Shown piece after piece: positions 1 to 9,587 of a stretch of DNA of 64,000 nt. Each line of letters starts with the position of its first letter. Position 1 is the first letter of the stretch. This DNA comes from Buchnera aphidicola (Hyalopterus amygdali) (GTDB lineage Bacteria > Pseudomonadota > Gammaproteobacteria > Enterobacterales > Enterobacteriaceae): the NCBI RefSeq assembly GCF_964059015.1, contig NZ_OZ060383.1, forward strand, positions 372,001 to 436,000, given 5' to 3'. The notes beneath the pieces were generated by a model. It was not told where the DNA came from. It searched no databases and saw only the letters and a list, made by a program, of their open reading frames with translations. Made by a program: the position numbers and the translations under genes.

Positions 1-1
1 A

Positions 2-1321
2 ATAAATCAGTTATATTCTTCTATAGAAAATGATATTATTAATAATAATGAAAATGTATTTAATAAAGATATAGAAAACAACTTACAAACAATTGTTCGA
101 GAATTAAAAAATTTTAATGACAAATTAAAATTTTTAGAAAAAGATGTAAAAGATTCAATTTCAGAAAAAATAAAACAGGCAAACATATTAATTAATAAGA
201 TTTATGATATTAATATCGATATTCGTTTTTTTCCTGTTGCTCAATTGCCAAATAGAATAGATAGTTTTATAGACCAACGAGATGAATTAATTGATCAATT
301 AAATGATATTATCGGGGTGAAGGTAGTTAAGGGGGACAATACGTTTAAAGTTTGTTTAAATAATGGTATGTGTATTATTGATGACCAAAAAAAACAAAAT
401 TTAATTGCATTAACATCTAGTACTGACGATAAATATATTAGTGTAGGATATATAGATGAAAACGATAATACGTTAAAAAAAATGGAACATATGATTCCCA
501 GCGCTTCTTTAGGGGCTCTCCTTATGTTTCGAAGAGAAGATTTACAAAATGCTAAAAATAAACTTGGTCAATTAACCATAAATTTTGCTGATAGTATCAA
601 TGAATGTCATACATTAGGATACGATATTCTTGGAAACCTAGGAAAACAAATTTTTAGTATTAGTAATCCAGAAATCATACCTAGCTCAACTAATGAATCA
701 GATCCACATACATCTATTACATGGGTGGATACAAGTAATGCACAAGATAGTAATTACATAGTCTTTTTAAAAAATAACAATTGGACAGTTACAAGATTAC
801 GAGATCATTTAACAGTAGAACTTGAAATATATCAACAAGATAATAATACATATCTTACCTTCGACGGAATGGAATTGAAAATAGAAGGTAATAATGCTGA
901 AGGCAATGTTTATATGATCAAACCATATTCTAAAACTTTAGATGAAATGAAATTATTAATTGTTAAAAATGATTTATTTTCAATATCTTCATCTGATGAT
1001 CTCAATCAAAAAAATAAAATTAATGCTATTAAAATACATCATTTAAATCAAGATCTTCTAGTTAATAAACAAGAAACATTATATGAATCTTATGCAAGAT
1101 TTTTAAAATCTATATCATATAAATGTAATGATCTTGAAGAAAAAGTGCCATTTAAGCGAAATATGATTGAAATATTAAAAAATAAAAAATTATCAGAATC
1201 TGACAATATTGATGAAAATTACCAGAATTTAAATTATGAACAAAGATGCTATCTTGCAAATGTTAAAATTTTAAAAATGGCAGAAACAATTTTTAATGAA
1301 ATAGTTGATTGTTATAGTTAA
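2..1321 (+). CDS. flgK: Flagellar hook-filament junction protein FlgK (HAP1), 5' end outside window
   Basis: The reading frame is open from base 2 to the TAA at 1319-1321, so about 439 C-terminal residues are present (E. coli FlgK is about 547 aa). The stretch LDQRDELIDQLNDIIGVKV-like near position 280-330 and the C-terminal helix ending MAETIFNEIVDCYS match the FlgK D1/D0 regions (E. coli TAQTIFD...). FlgK caps the hook and forms the hook-filament junction. In E. coli flgL follows flgK before rne; here flgL is absent and a terminator follows directly. An apparent TTG start at 245 is only an internal codon. Buchnera is known to keep hook-basal bodies without a filament, which would suit a role in protein export rather than motility. 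Confidence 0.85.
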   Translation: MNQLYSSIENDIINNNENVFNKDIENNLQTIVRELKNFNDKLKFLEKDVKDSISEKIKQANILINKIYDINIDIRFFPVAQLPNRIDSFIDQRDELIDQLNDIIGVKVVKGDNTFKVCLNNGMCIIDDQKKQNLIALTSSTDDKYISVGYIDENDNTLKKMEHMIPSASLGALLMFRREDLQNAKNKLGQLTINFADSINECHTLGYDILGNLGKQIFSISNPEIIPSSTNESDPHTSITWVDTSNAQDSNYIVFLKNNNWTVTRLRDHLTVELEIYQQDNNTYLTFDGMELKIEGNNAEGNVYMIKPYSKTLDEMKLLIVKNDLFSISSSDDLNQKNKINAIKIHHLNQDLLVNKQETLYESYARFLKSISYKCNDLEEKVPFKRNMIEILKNKKLSESDNIDENYQNLNYEQRCYLANVKILKMAETIFNEIVDCYS

Positions 1322-1350
1322 TTTACTAAAAAACTTTTTACAAAAAAAAT

Positions 1351-1377
1351 AAAAACTTACTTAAAAAGTAAGTTTTT
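1351..1377. terminator. Bidirectional intrinsic terminator between flgK and rne
   Basis: A 12-bp perfect inverted repeat (AAAAACTTACTT / AAGTAAGTTTTT) has a 3-base loop and T-rich flanks on both strands. It lies between two convergent genes, 30 bases after the flgK stop and 63 bases after the rne stop on the other strand. Confidence 0.75.
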
Positions 1378-1439
1378 ATTTTTTATAAAATTTATATTTT
1401 AATAATGAATAACAACCACTTGAATATAAAAAAATTATT

Positions 1440-4304
1440 TTATTCAAATTTCTTAATGGGAGACGTAGCACAATTTGTAGCAGAATGTGCCCCAGCTGAT
1501 TTTTTTAATTTATTATCAGACTTTGTCAAAAAAAATGTAGATTGGATAATTTTTTTATTTTTTGTTTCAAATGAATCACTAAAAATTTTAGTTACTGGTG
1601 CGCTAGAATGACTTTTTGTATTTTCTTTTTTTAAAATATTGTTTGAAAAAACATTTGTTTTATTTAATATTGATATATTTCTTTTTTTAGATCCTAATTT
1701 AGATTTTAATTTTGTTTCTTTTTGATTAACCATTTTATCTTCTAAGAATCTTTCAGAAAAAAATGGTTTTGCATTAACTTTTTTTATTTTACAGAAATGA
1801 CTAATTTGAATTTCTTTAGATTTAACATTATTTGAAGGCAAATGCGAATTTATAATAGAACTATTTTTTTTATAGAAAGTAGAAACGTTTAACTTTTTAT
1901 AAATATTCGTTTTTTGATGTTTTTTTAATTTATTATTTTTTAAAAACGGATATTTAAACCAACTACTTCCTAAAGATAATTCCAACGAAAAAATATCATT
2001 ATCAGCTATTATATTAAAAAATTTAACATGATAATTATTTTCTAAAACTAAATAATTTTTATTTTTTTGGAAAATAGTAGAATCTATACTATCAATATTA
2101 GCAATATTATAATTGTCTATAAAATTCATATGAATAGAAGTTATACTTACGTTAGATAATTTTTTTTTATATAGTATCTTTTTTCTTAAATTTATTTCAT
2201 CAATTAAATAATCATGTATATTATTTTTTACCTTAAAACATAAAGAATTTTTAAATTTTTTTTGATTGTATTTATTGTCATATAGGAAATTATTTTTTTC
2301 TAAAAAATTTTTATTTTCTGCATTTTTATGAATATCAATATTTTTAAAGTAAATATTATTTAATGATATATATTTAATATAGTTGTTACAAAAAAAATTG
2401 TTATTGATTGTATTTGTTTTAATATTATTAATAATCTTATTTTCTTTATCAATTTTTTTGATATTATTATTTTGTTTTTTTTTCTTTAGAAAAAGATTTT
2501 TTTTTAATTGAAAAATATTAAATTTAAATATTTCACTTTTAATAAAAAAGTGCTTTTTAAAAAAAGCATTTTTTACACAAGAAAAAAGTTTTAAAAAAAT
2601 CATTTTATGATTTAAAAAAATATTATTTAAGAAATAAAAATAGCTTTTTTTTATTAGACCACTTTCTTTTTTTATCTTGTTTTTATTAAATAAGTAATTA
2701 AATGAAGAAATATTTTTTAAAATAGGATTTGATTGTACTTTTTTTTCTGAAACTTCTTTTTTTGAATTATTAAATAATTTATTTTTTTTAATTTTAGATA
2801 AACCATAGCTCATAGAGCGTATTTTTTCTCCTTTTCTTATTCTAGATACAAAATAATGCGGAGTCTTCATATTTTTATTAGGAACAATAATAGTTTTACC
2901 ACCTGCTTGACGTTTTTCAATTGCATATACTGCATCTCTTTTTTCATTTAATAAATAACATGCAATCTCTATAGGTACAATTGCATGAACTTCATATGTA
3001 TTTTCTTTGAGAGCTTCTTCTTCAATTACACGTAAAATTGACAAAGATAAAGATTCATTGTCTCTAATAGTACCTGTTCCTGTACATCTGGGACAAATAT
3101 GATGACTAGATTCTCCTAAAGATGAACTTAATCTTTGTCGAGACATTTCTAAAAGTCCAAATTTAGAAATGTGACCAATTTGAACACGTGCTCTATCTTC
3201 ACGTACCATTTCTCGCAATTTATTTTCAATAGATTTCTGATGGTTTACATTAACCATATCTATAAAATCGATGACTATCAAACCACCTAAATCTCGCAAT
3301 CTTAATTGTCGAGAAATTTCTTCTACTGCTTCTAAGTTAGTATTAAATGCTGTTTCTTCAATATCTGCACCACGAGTAGATCGTGCTGAATTAATATCAA
3401 TAGCTGTGAGAGCTTCTGTAGAATCAAGCATAATTGACCCACCAGATGGCAATCTCACTTTTCTCTGAAAAGCAGAATTTATTTGAGATTCAATTTGATA
3501 ATAACTAAAAAGAGGTATGTTTCCTTTATATAATTTAATTCTATTAATAAAATCTGGACGACCTAAAACAGTAATATGTTCACGAGCTATTTCTAATAGA
3601 TGAGGATTATCAATTAAAATTTCACCAATATCTTGACGTAAATAATCTCTAAAAGCACGAAACATTACATTATTTTCTTGGTGAATTAAAAATGGCGCAG
3701 ATTTTGACTTTGAAGCTTTTTTAATCGCATCCCAATGTTTTAATCTAAGAGATAAATCCCATTTTAATGATTTTATAGACTTTCCTACACCTGCAGTTCT
3801 AATAATCAAACCCATTTTTTCAGATATTTTTAAAGAAGATAATAATTCTTTTAGTTCTACTCTATCACTTCCTTCAACTCGTCTTGATATACCAGCAATT
3901 TTAGGATTATTAGGCATTAAAACTAAGTAGCTACCTGCTAAAGTGATAAAAGTAGTTAATGCTGCACCCTTTGTCCCTCTTTCTTCTTTATTTATTTGAA
4001 CAATTAGTTCTTGACCTTCTTGTAAAATATCTTTAACATTTAAATTTTCATCATGATGAAATTTTTCAGGAAAATAGTTTTTAGATACTTCTTTCAATGG
4101 TAAAAACCCATGCTTTTCCATTCCATAATCTACAAAAACAGCTTCCAAACTAGGTTCGATTCGAGTAATTTTCCCCTTATATATATTTGACTTTTTTTGT
4201 TCTGATCTAGAACTCTCTATATCAAGATCATACAAACGTTGACCATCGACAAGAGCTACGCGTAACTCTTCCTGCTGAGTTGCATTAATTAACATTCTTT
4301 TCAT
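1440..4304 (-). CDS. rne: Ribonuclease E, with drifted but motif-bearing C-terminal scaffold
   Basis: Essential endoribonuclease for mRNA decay and rRNA/tRNA processing, and core of the RNA degradosome. The start is the ATG at 4304 ([15 protein letters not shown], as in E. coli); an upstream in-frame start at 4349 has no support. The protein is 954 aa against 1061 in E. coli. Residues 1 to about 510 are strongly conserved: S1 domain, catalytic aspartates in [11 protein letters not shown] and VIDFIDM, and the zinc-link CPRC in [13 protein letters not shown]. From about residue 530 the sequence is Lys/Asn/Phe-rich and barely alignable, but three short segments resemble E. coli linear motifs: an amphipathic helix (2550-2603), an enolase-binding-like motif (1938-1991) and the extreme C-terminus (1440-1499). 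Divergent from rluC, as in E. coli. Confidence 0.97.
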   Translation of the reverse strand: MKRMLINATQQEELRVALVDGQRLYDLDIESSRSEQKKSNIYKGKITRIEPSLEAVFVDYGMEKHGFLPLKEVSKNYFPEKFHHDENLNVKDILQEGQELIVQINKEERGTKGAALTTFITLAGSYLVLMPNNPKIAGISRRVEGSDRVELKELLSSLKISEKMGLIIRTAGVGKSIKSLKWDLSLRLKHWDAIKKASKSKSAPFLIHQENNVMFRAFRDYLRQDIGEILIDNPHLLEIAREHITVLGRPDFINRIKLYKGNIPLFSYYQIESQINSAFQRKVRLPSGGSIMLDSTEALTAIDINSARSTRGADIEETAFNTNLEAVEEISRQLRLRDLGGLIVIDFIDMVNVNHQKSIENKLREMVREDRARVQIGHISKFGLLEMSRQRLSSSLGESSHHICPRCTGTGTIRDNESLSLSILRVIEEEALKENTYEVHAIVPIEIACYLLNEKRDAVYAIEKRQAGGKTIIVPNKNMKTPHYFVSRIRKGEKIRSMSYGLSKIKKNKLFNNSKKEVSEKKVQSNPILKNISSFNYLFNKNKIKKESGLIKKSYFYFLNNIFLNHKMIFLKLFSCVKNAFFKKHFFIKSEIFKFNIFQLKKNLFLKKKKQNNNIKKIDKENKIINNIKTNTINNNFFCNNYIKYISLNNIYFKNIDIHKNAENKNFLEKNNFLYDNKYNQKKFKNSLCFKVKNNIHDYLIDEINLRKKILYKKKLSNVSITSIHMNFIDNYNIANIDSIDSTIFQKNKNYLVLENNYHVKFFNIIADNDIFSLELSLGSSWFKYPFLKNNKLKKHQKTNIYKKLNVSTFYKKNSSIINSHLPSNNVKSKEIQISHFCKIKKVNAKPFFSERFLEDKMVNQKETKLKSKLGSKKRNISILNKTNVFSNNILKKENTKSHSSAPVTKIFSDSFETKNKKIIQSTFFLTKSDNKLKKSAGAHSATNCATSPIKKFE

Positions 4305-4602
4305 TATAACATTTTCTCTCTTATTTTTATAAATAAGTAAATAAATCAACAGGAAATATATATTTTTAAAAATGCATCTTTGAATATCTAATTATGATAT
4401 TTATTTAAAATATGTATAAAAATAAGTTATTTTAAAATATTTTTAAAATAATTTAAAAATAAGTAAAAACTAAAAATAATTAATTTGTGATAAATTTATT
4501 GTTATAAATAATTTAATTGTTCATACTAATATATTTATGTATTTATTTATATTATAATCAATAAAAAATTAAAAAAATTCCTTAATTATAGAGATTTTTT
4601 TA
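4305..4602. other. rne/rluC divergent intergenic region
   Basis: About 300 bases of nearly pure A+T between divergent rne and rluC. In E. coli the rne mRNA has a long 5' UTR with hairpins used for RNase E autoregulation; I could not identify a convincing equivalent hairpin or a clear sigma-70 promoter here by eye. Confidence 0.5.
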
Positions 4603-5547
4603 ATGACATATAAAATGACTTCTGTATCTATTATATATATTAATGAAGATATGATAAATCAACGTATAGATAATTTTTTACAAAAAAAATTTAAAAATGT
4701 ACCAAAAAGTATGATCTATCGTATTATTAGAATTGGAAAAATCCGAATTAATAAGAAAAGAATCAAACCACAATATAAATTAAAAATTGGAGATAGAATA
4801 AGAATTCCGCCTATCAAAGTAATAGATAAGAAAGAAAAAAAATTTTTTATTAGTGAACACCAAAAAATTATATTACATAATGTTTTATATGAAGATAAGG
4901 ATCTATTAATAATAAATAAACCTTCTGGTATTGCAGTGCATGGTGGAAGTGGTATTAAGTTAGGCATAATAGAATATTTTCGAAAATGCAGACCATTGGA
5001 AAAAACTCTGGAACTTGTACATCGTCTTGATCGAGATACATCCGGCGTTTTAGTTTTAGCAAAAAATAGAACATCTCTTATATCATTACACAAACAAATT
5101 AGAGAAAAAAAAATACAAAAAAAATATATAGCATTGGTACATGGATCATGGCCTATTCATTTAAAAAAAATATCTGAACCTATATTAAAAACTTATTCAA
5201 AAAATAAACAAAAAAAAATGTTAATTCATCAAGACGGCAAAGCTTCAGAAACATATTTTGAAATTAAAAAAAAATATTCTTGCACAACGTTAATGTCTAT
5301 TAAACCAAAAACAGGTCGCACACATCAAATTCGTATACATACATTATACGCAGGTTATCCAATATTATTCGATAAAATTTATGGAAAAAACAGTTTAGAT
5401 AAGAATATAAAAAATAAAATCAAAATAAATAGATTATTATTACATGCTAGTTCAATCAACTTTACGCATCCTAAGAATGGAAAAAAAATTTATATTACAG
5501 CACCATTGGATATAGATTTTAAAAATTATTTAATCAACCTAATATAA
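4603..5547 (+). CDS. rluC: 23S rRNA pseudouridine synthase RluC
   Basis: RluA-family pseudouridine synthase that in E. coli modifies U955, U2504 and U2580 of 23S rRNA. Length is 314 aa (E. coli 319). An S4-like RNA-binding domain (residues about 15-75, with QRIDNFLQKKFKNVPKSMIY) is followed by the catalytic domain carrying HRLDRDTSGVL with the catalytic aspartate, and later TGRTHQIRIHT. The ATG at 4603 is chosen because MTYKMTSVSI aligns with E. coli MKTETPSVKI; a second ATG at 4615 is possible. Transcribed away from rne. E. coli yceF and yceD, normally between rluC and rpmF, are absent. Confidence 0.95.
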   Translation: MTYKMTSVSIIYINEDMINQRIDNFLQKKFKNVPKSMIYRIIRIGKIRINKKRIKPQYKLKIGDRIRIPPIKVIDKKEKKFFISEHQKIILHNVLYEDKDLLIINKPSGIAVHGGSGIKLGIIEYFRKCRPLEKTLELVHRLDRDTSGVLVLAKNRTSLISLHKQIREKKIQKKYIALVHGSWPIHLKKISEPILKTYSKNKQKKMLIHQDGKASETYFEIKKKYSCTTLMSIKPKTGRTHQIRIHTLYAGYPILFDKIYGKNSLDKNIKNKIKINRLLLHASSINFTHPKNGKKIYITAPLDIDFKNYLINLI

Positions 5548-5631
5548 TAATTAAAATAATATAAAATAAGTATTTCTATTCATATTAAAAAAATTATTCA
5601 TTTTACATAACATAATATTAAAGAGAAAAAT

Positions 5632-5796
5632 ATGGCCGTTCAAAAAAGCAAACCAACTCGATCTAAAAGAGGTATGAGACGTTCTCATGATTCTTTAAAA
5701 CAAATAACTTTGTCTAAAGATAAATTTTCTGGAGAAATACATATTAGACATCATATTACCCCTAAAGGATACTATAGAGGGAAAAAGGTAATATAA
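5632..5796 (+). CDS. rpmF: Large ribosomal subunit protein bL32
   Basis: A 54-residue ORF begins [20 protein letters not shown] and ends [15 protein letters not shown], almost identical in plan to E. coli L32 (57 aa; two residues shorter at the C-terminus). AAAGAG precedes the ATG by a suitable distance. In E. coli rpmF is followed by plsX and fabH; both are missing and a terminator-like hairpin with fabD follows instead. Confidence 0.97.
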   Translation: MAVQKSKPTRSKRGMRRSHDSLKQITLSKDKFSGEIHIRHHITPKGYYRGKKVI

Positions 5797-5804
5797 TATA
5801 TTAT

Positions 5805-5824
5805 GGTACTTTTAAAAAAGTACC
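5805..5824 (+). terminator. Intrinsic terminator after rpmF
   Basis: GGTACTTTT / AAAAGTACC is a 9-bp perfect inverted repeat starting 8 bases after the rpmF stop and followed by TTCTTT. The short loop and A/T-rich upper stem make it moderate; partial read-through into fabD is likely. Confidence 0.6.
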
Positions 5825-5895
5825 TTCTTTACAATTATATCTTTTAAAAAAATTTTATATCTAAAATATTATTTTATCTAGAAAAAGGCATTTAA

Positions 5896-6849
5896 ATGAA
5901 AACATTTGCGATGCTCTTTCCAGGTCAAGGTGTACAATATATAAATATGTTATCTTCTTTTTTTAAAAAAAATAATAAAATTTTTGAAAAAAAATTTCAT
6001 GAAGCATCAGAATATATAAATTATAACTTATTAAGTATTTTTCAAGAAAAAAAAAATATCAACAACTATCAATACATACCATTAGCAATATTAACCTCAT
6101 CAATTGCAATTTATGAATTTTGGAAAGAAAAAAATGGACCACTTCCAAAATTAATGTCCGGTCATAGTTTAGGAGAATATTCAGCTCTTGTATGTTCAAA
6201 TGCCATTAAATTTCGTGATGCATTAAAAATAGTTAACCTAAGAAGTAAATTAATGCAAGATGTTATTATAAATAAACCATCTCTCGTACTTGCTATCATT
6301 GGTTTAGAACAAATGATTGTTAAAGATATATGTTCAAAATATTCACCAAAAATTGTTTCTATAGCTAGTATAAATTCGGAGGATGAAATTATTATTTCGG
6401 GAGATAAATCAGCAGTATATGAAGCAGGAAAAAATTGTAAAAAAAGGGGAGCTCATCGGATACTAAAACTAAATATCAATATACCTATACATAGTATTTT
6501 AATGAAGCCAATAGCAAAAAAACTTCAAGTTTTATTGAAAAAGATAAAAATAAAACCACCGATAATACCTGTAATTAATAATGTAGATGTTATATGCGAA
6601 ACCAATGAAAAAAAAATCAAAAATGCATTAATTAGACAAGTTTATAATACTGTTAGATGGAAAGAAATTATTGATTTAATAAAATCAAAGAACATTTTAA
6701 CAATGTTAGAAATAGGACCAAATAAAATTTTAACTAATTTAGTAAAAAAAAATAAAAATATAACTGCATTGAATACTAATAAATTAAATAGTTTTTTAGT
6801 AGCACTTAAAAAAATTAATATGAAAAATATGAAAAATAAAAAAAAATAG
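5896..6849 (+). CDS. fabD: Malonyl-CoA:ACP transacylase FabD
   Basis: Transfers malonyl from CoA to acyl carrier protein for fatty-acid elongation. Length 317 aa (E. coli 309). The motif FPGQGVQ at the N-terminus, nucleophile serine in GHSLGEYSA (about residue 92) and histidine in IPIHSILMKP (about residue 200) are all present. The true homologous part ends near 6819; the last nine codons (MKNMKNKKK, stop TAG at 6847) overlap the expected start of fabG in the same frame and arise from a 9-A run. See the fabG entry: a single -1 slip there would extend FabD into FabG. Confidence 0.95.
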   Translation: MKTFAMLFPGQGVQYINMLSSFFKKNNKIFEKKFHEASEYINYNLLSIFQEKKNINNYQYIPLAILTSSIAIYEFWKEKNGPLPKLMSGHSLGEYSALVCSNAIKFRDALKIVNLRSKLMQDVIINKPSLVLAIIGLEQMIVKDICSKYSPKIVSIASINSEDEIIISGDKSAVYEAGKNCKKRGAHRILKLNINIPIHSILMKPIAKKLQVLLKKIKIKPPIIPVINNVDVICETNEKKIKNALIRQVYNTVRWKEIIDLIKSKNILTMLEIGPNKILTNLVKKNKNITALNTNKLNSFLVALKKINMKNMKNKKK

Positions 6850-7562
6850 CATTAGTCACAGGTGCTAATCAAGGAATTGGAAAAGAAATTGCTAAAAAAT
6901 TATCAGAAAAAGGCATCAAAGTCATTGGTACATCTACTACTATAAATGGAGTTAAAATAATTAATCAATATTTAAAAAAAAACGGATTTGGCTTTGTATT
7001 AAACTTAAAAGATACTGATTCAATTCTAGAGAAAATGAAAGAAATTTATAAAAAAAACTATTCTATTGATATACTAATTAATAATGCTGGAATTAAATCA
7101 GATAACTTACTAGTTTATATGAATAGTAGGGAATGGGAAAATGTAATAAAAATTAATTTAACATCAATATTTTATATGTCTAAATCTGTTATCCGTTCTA
7201 TGATAAAAAATAAATATGGACGAATCATCACAATAGGATCCGTAATTGGTTCTATAGGAAATAGAGGACAAGTAAATTATAGTGCTTCAAAATCAGGATT
7301 AATTGGATTTCATAAGTCATTAGCATTAGAAGTAGCATCAAAAGGTATTACTGTAAACATTGTCGCACCAGGATTGATTGATACTCAACTAACAAAAAAA
7401 TTAAATATATTACAATATAAAAAACATTTATCTAATATTCCTATGCAAAGATTAGGAACAACAAAAGAAATAGCTGATGCAGTAATGTTTCTTTCTTCAG
7501 AAAAAGCATCGTATATTACTGGACAAACATTGCATATTAATGGTGGCATGTATATGCCATAA
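6829..7562 (+). CDS. fabG: 3-oxoacyl-ACP reductase FabG, start codon out of frame across a 9-A run
   Basis: NADPH-dependent reductase of fatty-acid elongation (short-chain dehydrogenase). From 6846 the frame reads IALVTGANQGIG (cofactor-binding TGxxxGxG), then NNAGI, the catalytic Ser in TIGSVIGS, YSASK (catalytic Tyr/Lys) and the C-terminal HINGGMYMP, so the body is intact. There is no ATG, GTG or TTG start in this frame before 7035: TAA at 6837-6839 closes it, and the natural starts (ATG at 6820 or 6829) are in the fabD frame. Nine A's lie at 6838-6846; ten would give MKNKKKIALVTG in frame. Expression probably needs RNA-polymerase slippage or -1 ribosomal slippage at A-AAA-AAA before the TAG, or initiation at ATA 6846. 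The first ATG in the correct frame, at 7035, would remove the Rossmann core. Confidence 0.85.
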
Positions 7563-7621
7563 AATTTTTTCTAAAAATTATATTGTTAATACAATAAAAG
7601 TTAAAAAAAGAGAAATTTAAA

Positions 7622-7861
7622 ATGAATAATATTGAAATAAGAATAAAAAAAATAATTTCAAAAAAACTAGATATTAAAATAGAAAAAATATTTAATAATG
7701 CATTCTTTTTAGAAGATCTTGGTGCTGATTCTCTAGATATCGTAGAACTAATTATGGCATTAGAAGAAGAATTTAATATTGAAATATCAGATGAAGACGC
7801 GGAAAAAATAACTACAGTTCAAAAATCTATTGATTATATTAAAAATCAATGTAAAAAATAA
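7622..7861 (+). CDS. acpP: Acyl carrier protein
   Basis: 79 aa, as usual for the family, acidic, with the phosphopantetheine attachment serine in [12 protein letters not shown]. It carries acyl intermediates between fatty-acid synthesis enzymes. AAAGAGAAATTTAA precedes the ATG. It follows fabG as in E. coli, but the next E. coli genes (fabF, pabC, mltG) are missing and tmk follows after 64 bases of AT-rich spacer. Confidence 0.97.
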   Translation: MNNIEIRIKKIISKKLDIKIEKIFNNAFFLEDLGADSLDIVELIMALEEEFNIEISDEDAEKITTVQKSIDYIKNQCKK

Positions 7862-7925
7862 ATCCATCTTGTTTTTTTAATACTTATTAATAAAATATAT
7901 AATTAAGATTACATATAAAAAAATA

Positions 7926-8564
7926 ATGATGAAAAATAAATTTATTGTGATTGAAGGATTGGAAGGTGCTGGAAAAACTCATGCATGTCTCTTTGTCAAA
8001 GAGACATTAAAAGAATACAATATACGAAATGTTGTATTAGTACGTCAACCTGGAAGCACGCCTATTGCTGAAAAAATAAGAAAATTAATAAAAAATGAAT
8101 TTCAAATTGAAAAATTTGAAAAAGAAACAGAATTACTGCTAATGTACGCTGCAAGAATACAATTAGTTAAAAAAATTATACAACCAGCGCTAAAACAGGG
8201 GAAATGGGTGATTTCAGACCGTCATGATTTATCTTCATTTGCTTATCAAGGTGGAGGACTTGGAATTAAAAAAAAATTAATTCAACAACTTACATCTTTA
8301 TTTTTAGGAGATTTGATGCCAGATTTAACTCTTTATTTAGATGTACATCCTAAAATTGGTTTAAAAAGAGCGCTAAAAAGAAAAAAATTAGATCGAATTG
8401 AACATCGATCTTTAAAATTTTTTAAAAAAACAAGGATAAGTTACTTAAAAAATATAAAATCAGATAAAAAAGTTATAAAAATAGATGCTAATTTAAATAT
8501 TAATTCTGTTACTCAAAACATAAAATTTCAAATTTTAAAATGGCTTCACAAAAAAGTCATATGA
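7926..8564 (+). CDS. tmk: Thymidylate kinase
   Basis: Phosphorylates dTMP to dTDP. Length 212 aa (E. coli 213). P-loop GLEGAGKTH near the N-terminus, DR(H) motif in WVISDRHDLSSFAYQGGG and a C-terminal LID-like basic region. Tandem ATGs at 7926 and 7929 are both usable. The stop TGA (8562-8564) overlaps the holB start ATG in an ATGA arrangement, the same junction as in E. coli, indicating translational coupling. Confidence 0.96.
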   Translation: MMKNKFIVIEGLEGAGKTHACLFVKETLKEYNIRNVVLVRQPGSTPIAEKIRKLIKNEFQIEKFEKETELLLMYAARIQLVKKIIQPALKQGKWVISDRHDLSSFAYQGGGLGIKKKLIQQLTSLFLGDLMPDLTLYLDVHPKIGLKRALKRKKLDRIEHRSLKFFKKTRISYLKNIKSDKKVIKIDANLNINSVTQNIKFQILKWLHKKVI

Positions 8565-9550
8565 AATTATATCCTTGGTTAATAAAACCATATAAAGAAA
8601 TTATTCAACAGCACCAAAAAAACAAAGCACATCACGCGATTTTAATTAATACCCAAAGGGGGATGGGGGTTTTTAAATTAATTTGGTCTATTAGCAAATG
8701 GCTGTTATGCTTAAAACCAATAGGAATTCATTTTTGTGATAAATGTCATGGATGCAAATTAATGTCAGCAAAAAACCATCCGGATTGGCACAATATTATT
8801 GATGAAAAAAATGATATTTTTAGTATCGATTATATTCGAATAATAAATGAAAAAATATTTAAGTGTGCACAACAAGGAAAAAATAAAGTCATTTTTTTAC
8901 CAAGTATTCACAAATTTACAGAATCAGCAATAAATGCACTATTAAAAACTTTAGAGGAACCTCCAGAAAAAAATTGGTTTTTTCTTGTAAATTATAATTA
9001 CTTAAATTTACCTTCTACATTAAAAAGTCGTTGTTTTTTATACCGATTGTCGCTTCCTACTGAAAAAGATAGTTTAAAATGGTTAAAAAATAAAAATAAA
9101 GAAGAAAAAATTTCAAATGTAATTGCATTACGTATTCAACAAGGATCACCTATATGTGCTAATAATTTTATTAATGAAGGATTATGGGAAGAAAGAAAAA
9201 TATTATATAAATTTTTCTATAAATCTATTAAAGAGAACAATCTACTTCAAATATTACCAATCTTAAAAAAAAGCAAAACAATAATTAAAATAGACTGGAT
9301 ATGCCTGTTATTATTTGATGCTATAAAAATTAATTGTAATATAAGAAAAAAAATAATTAACTTTGATCAAATAAAATTAATTAACTTTATTTCTAATAAA
9401 TATAACAATGTCACTTTAAATAAAAGCATAAAAAATTGGATAAAATGTCGATATATGCTATCGCATAAAACTGGTATTAATAGTGAATTACTATTATTAG
9501 AAAAATTACTTTTTTGGGAAAAAATTTTAAATTTCACAGTTATATGCTAA
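8561..9550 (+). CDS. holB: DNA polymerase III delta' subunit
   Basis: Clamp-loader subunit. The start is the ATG at 8561 (MKLYPWLIKP, matching E. coli MRWYPWLRP); an in-frame ATG at 8540 inside tmk is rejected. Length 329 aa (E. coli 334). The zinc-binding cluster CDKCHGCKLM and the AAA+ sensor region NALLKTLEEPPEKNWFFL are conserved. The C-terminal third is drifted and Lys/Asn-rich. Cotranscribed with tmk (4-base overlap) and tatD. Confidence 0.94.
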   Translation: MKLYPWLIKPYKEIIQQHQKNKAHHAILINTQRGMGVFKLIWSISKWLLCLKPIGIHFCDKCHGCKLMSAKNHPDWHNIIDEKNDIFSIDYIRIINEKIFKCAQQGKNKVIFLPSIHKFTESAINALLKTLEEPPEKNWFFLVNYNYLNLPSTLKSRCFLYRLSLPTEKDSLKWLKNKNKEEKISNVIALRIQQGSPICANNFINEGLWEERKILYKFFYKSIKENNLLQILPILKKSKTIIKIDWICLLLFDAIKINCNIRKKIINFDQIKLINFISNKYNNVTLNKSIKNWIKCRYMLSHKTGINSELLLLEKLLFWEKILNFTVIC

Positions 9551-9587
9551 ATATTGCATAATTTTTTTATATTAAAGAGAGAAAGTC

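Noticed and set aside
1405-1611. 68-codon plus-strand ORF antisense to the 3' end of rne
   Set aside because: It lies opposite a conserved C-terminal segment of RNase E and has no homology or ribosome-binding site.
7035-7562. fabG as a 175-aa gene starting at ATG 7035
   Set aside because: This would remove the TGxxxGxG cofactor motif, which is intact in the same frame upstream (from 6846).
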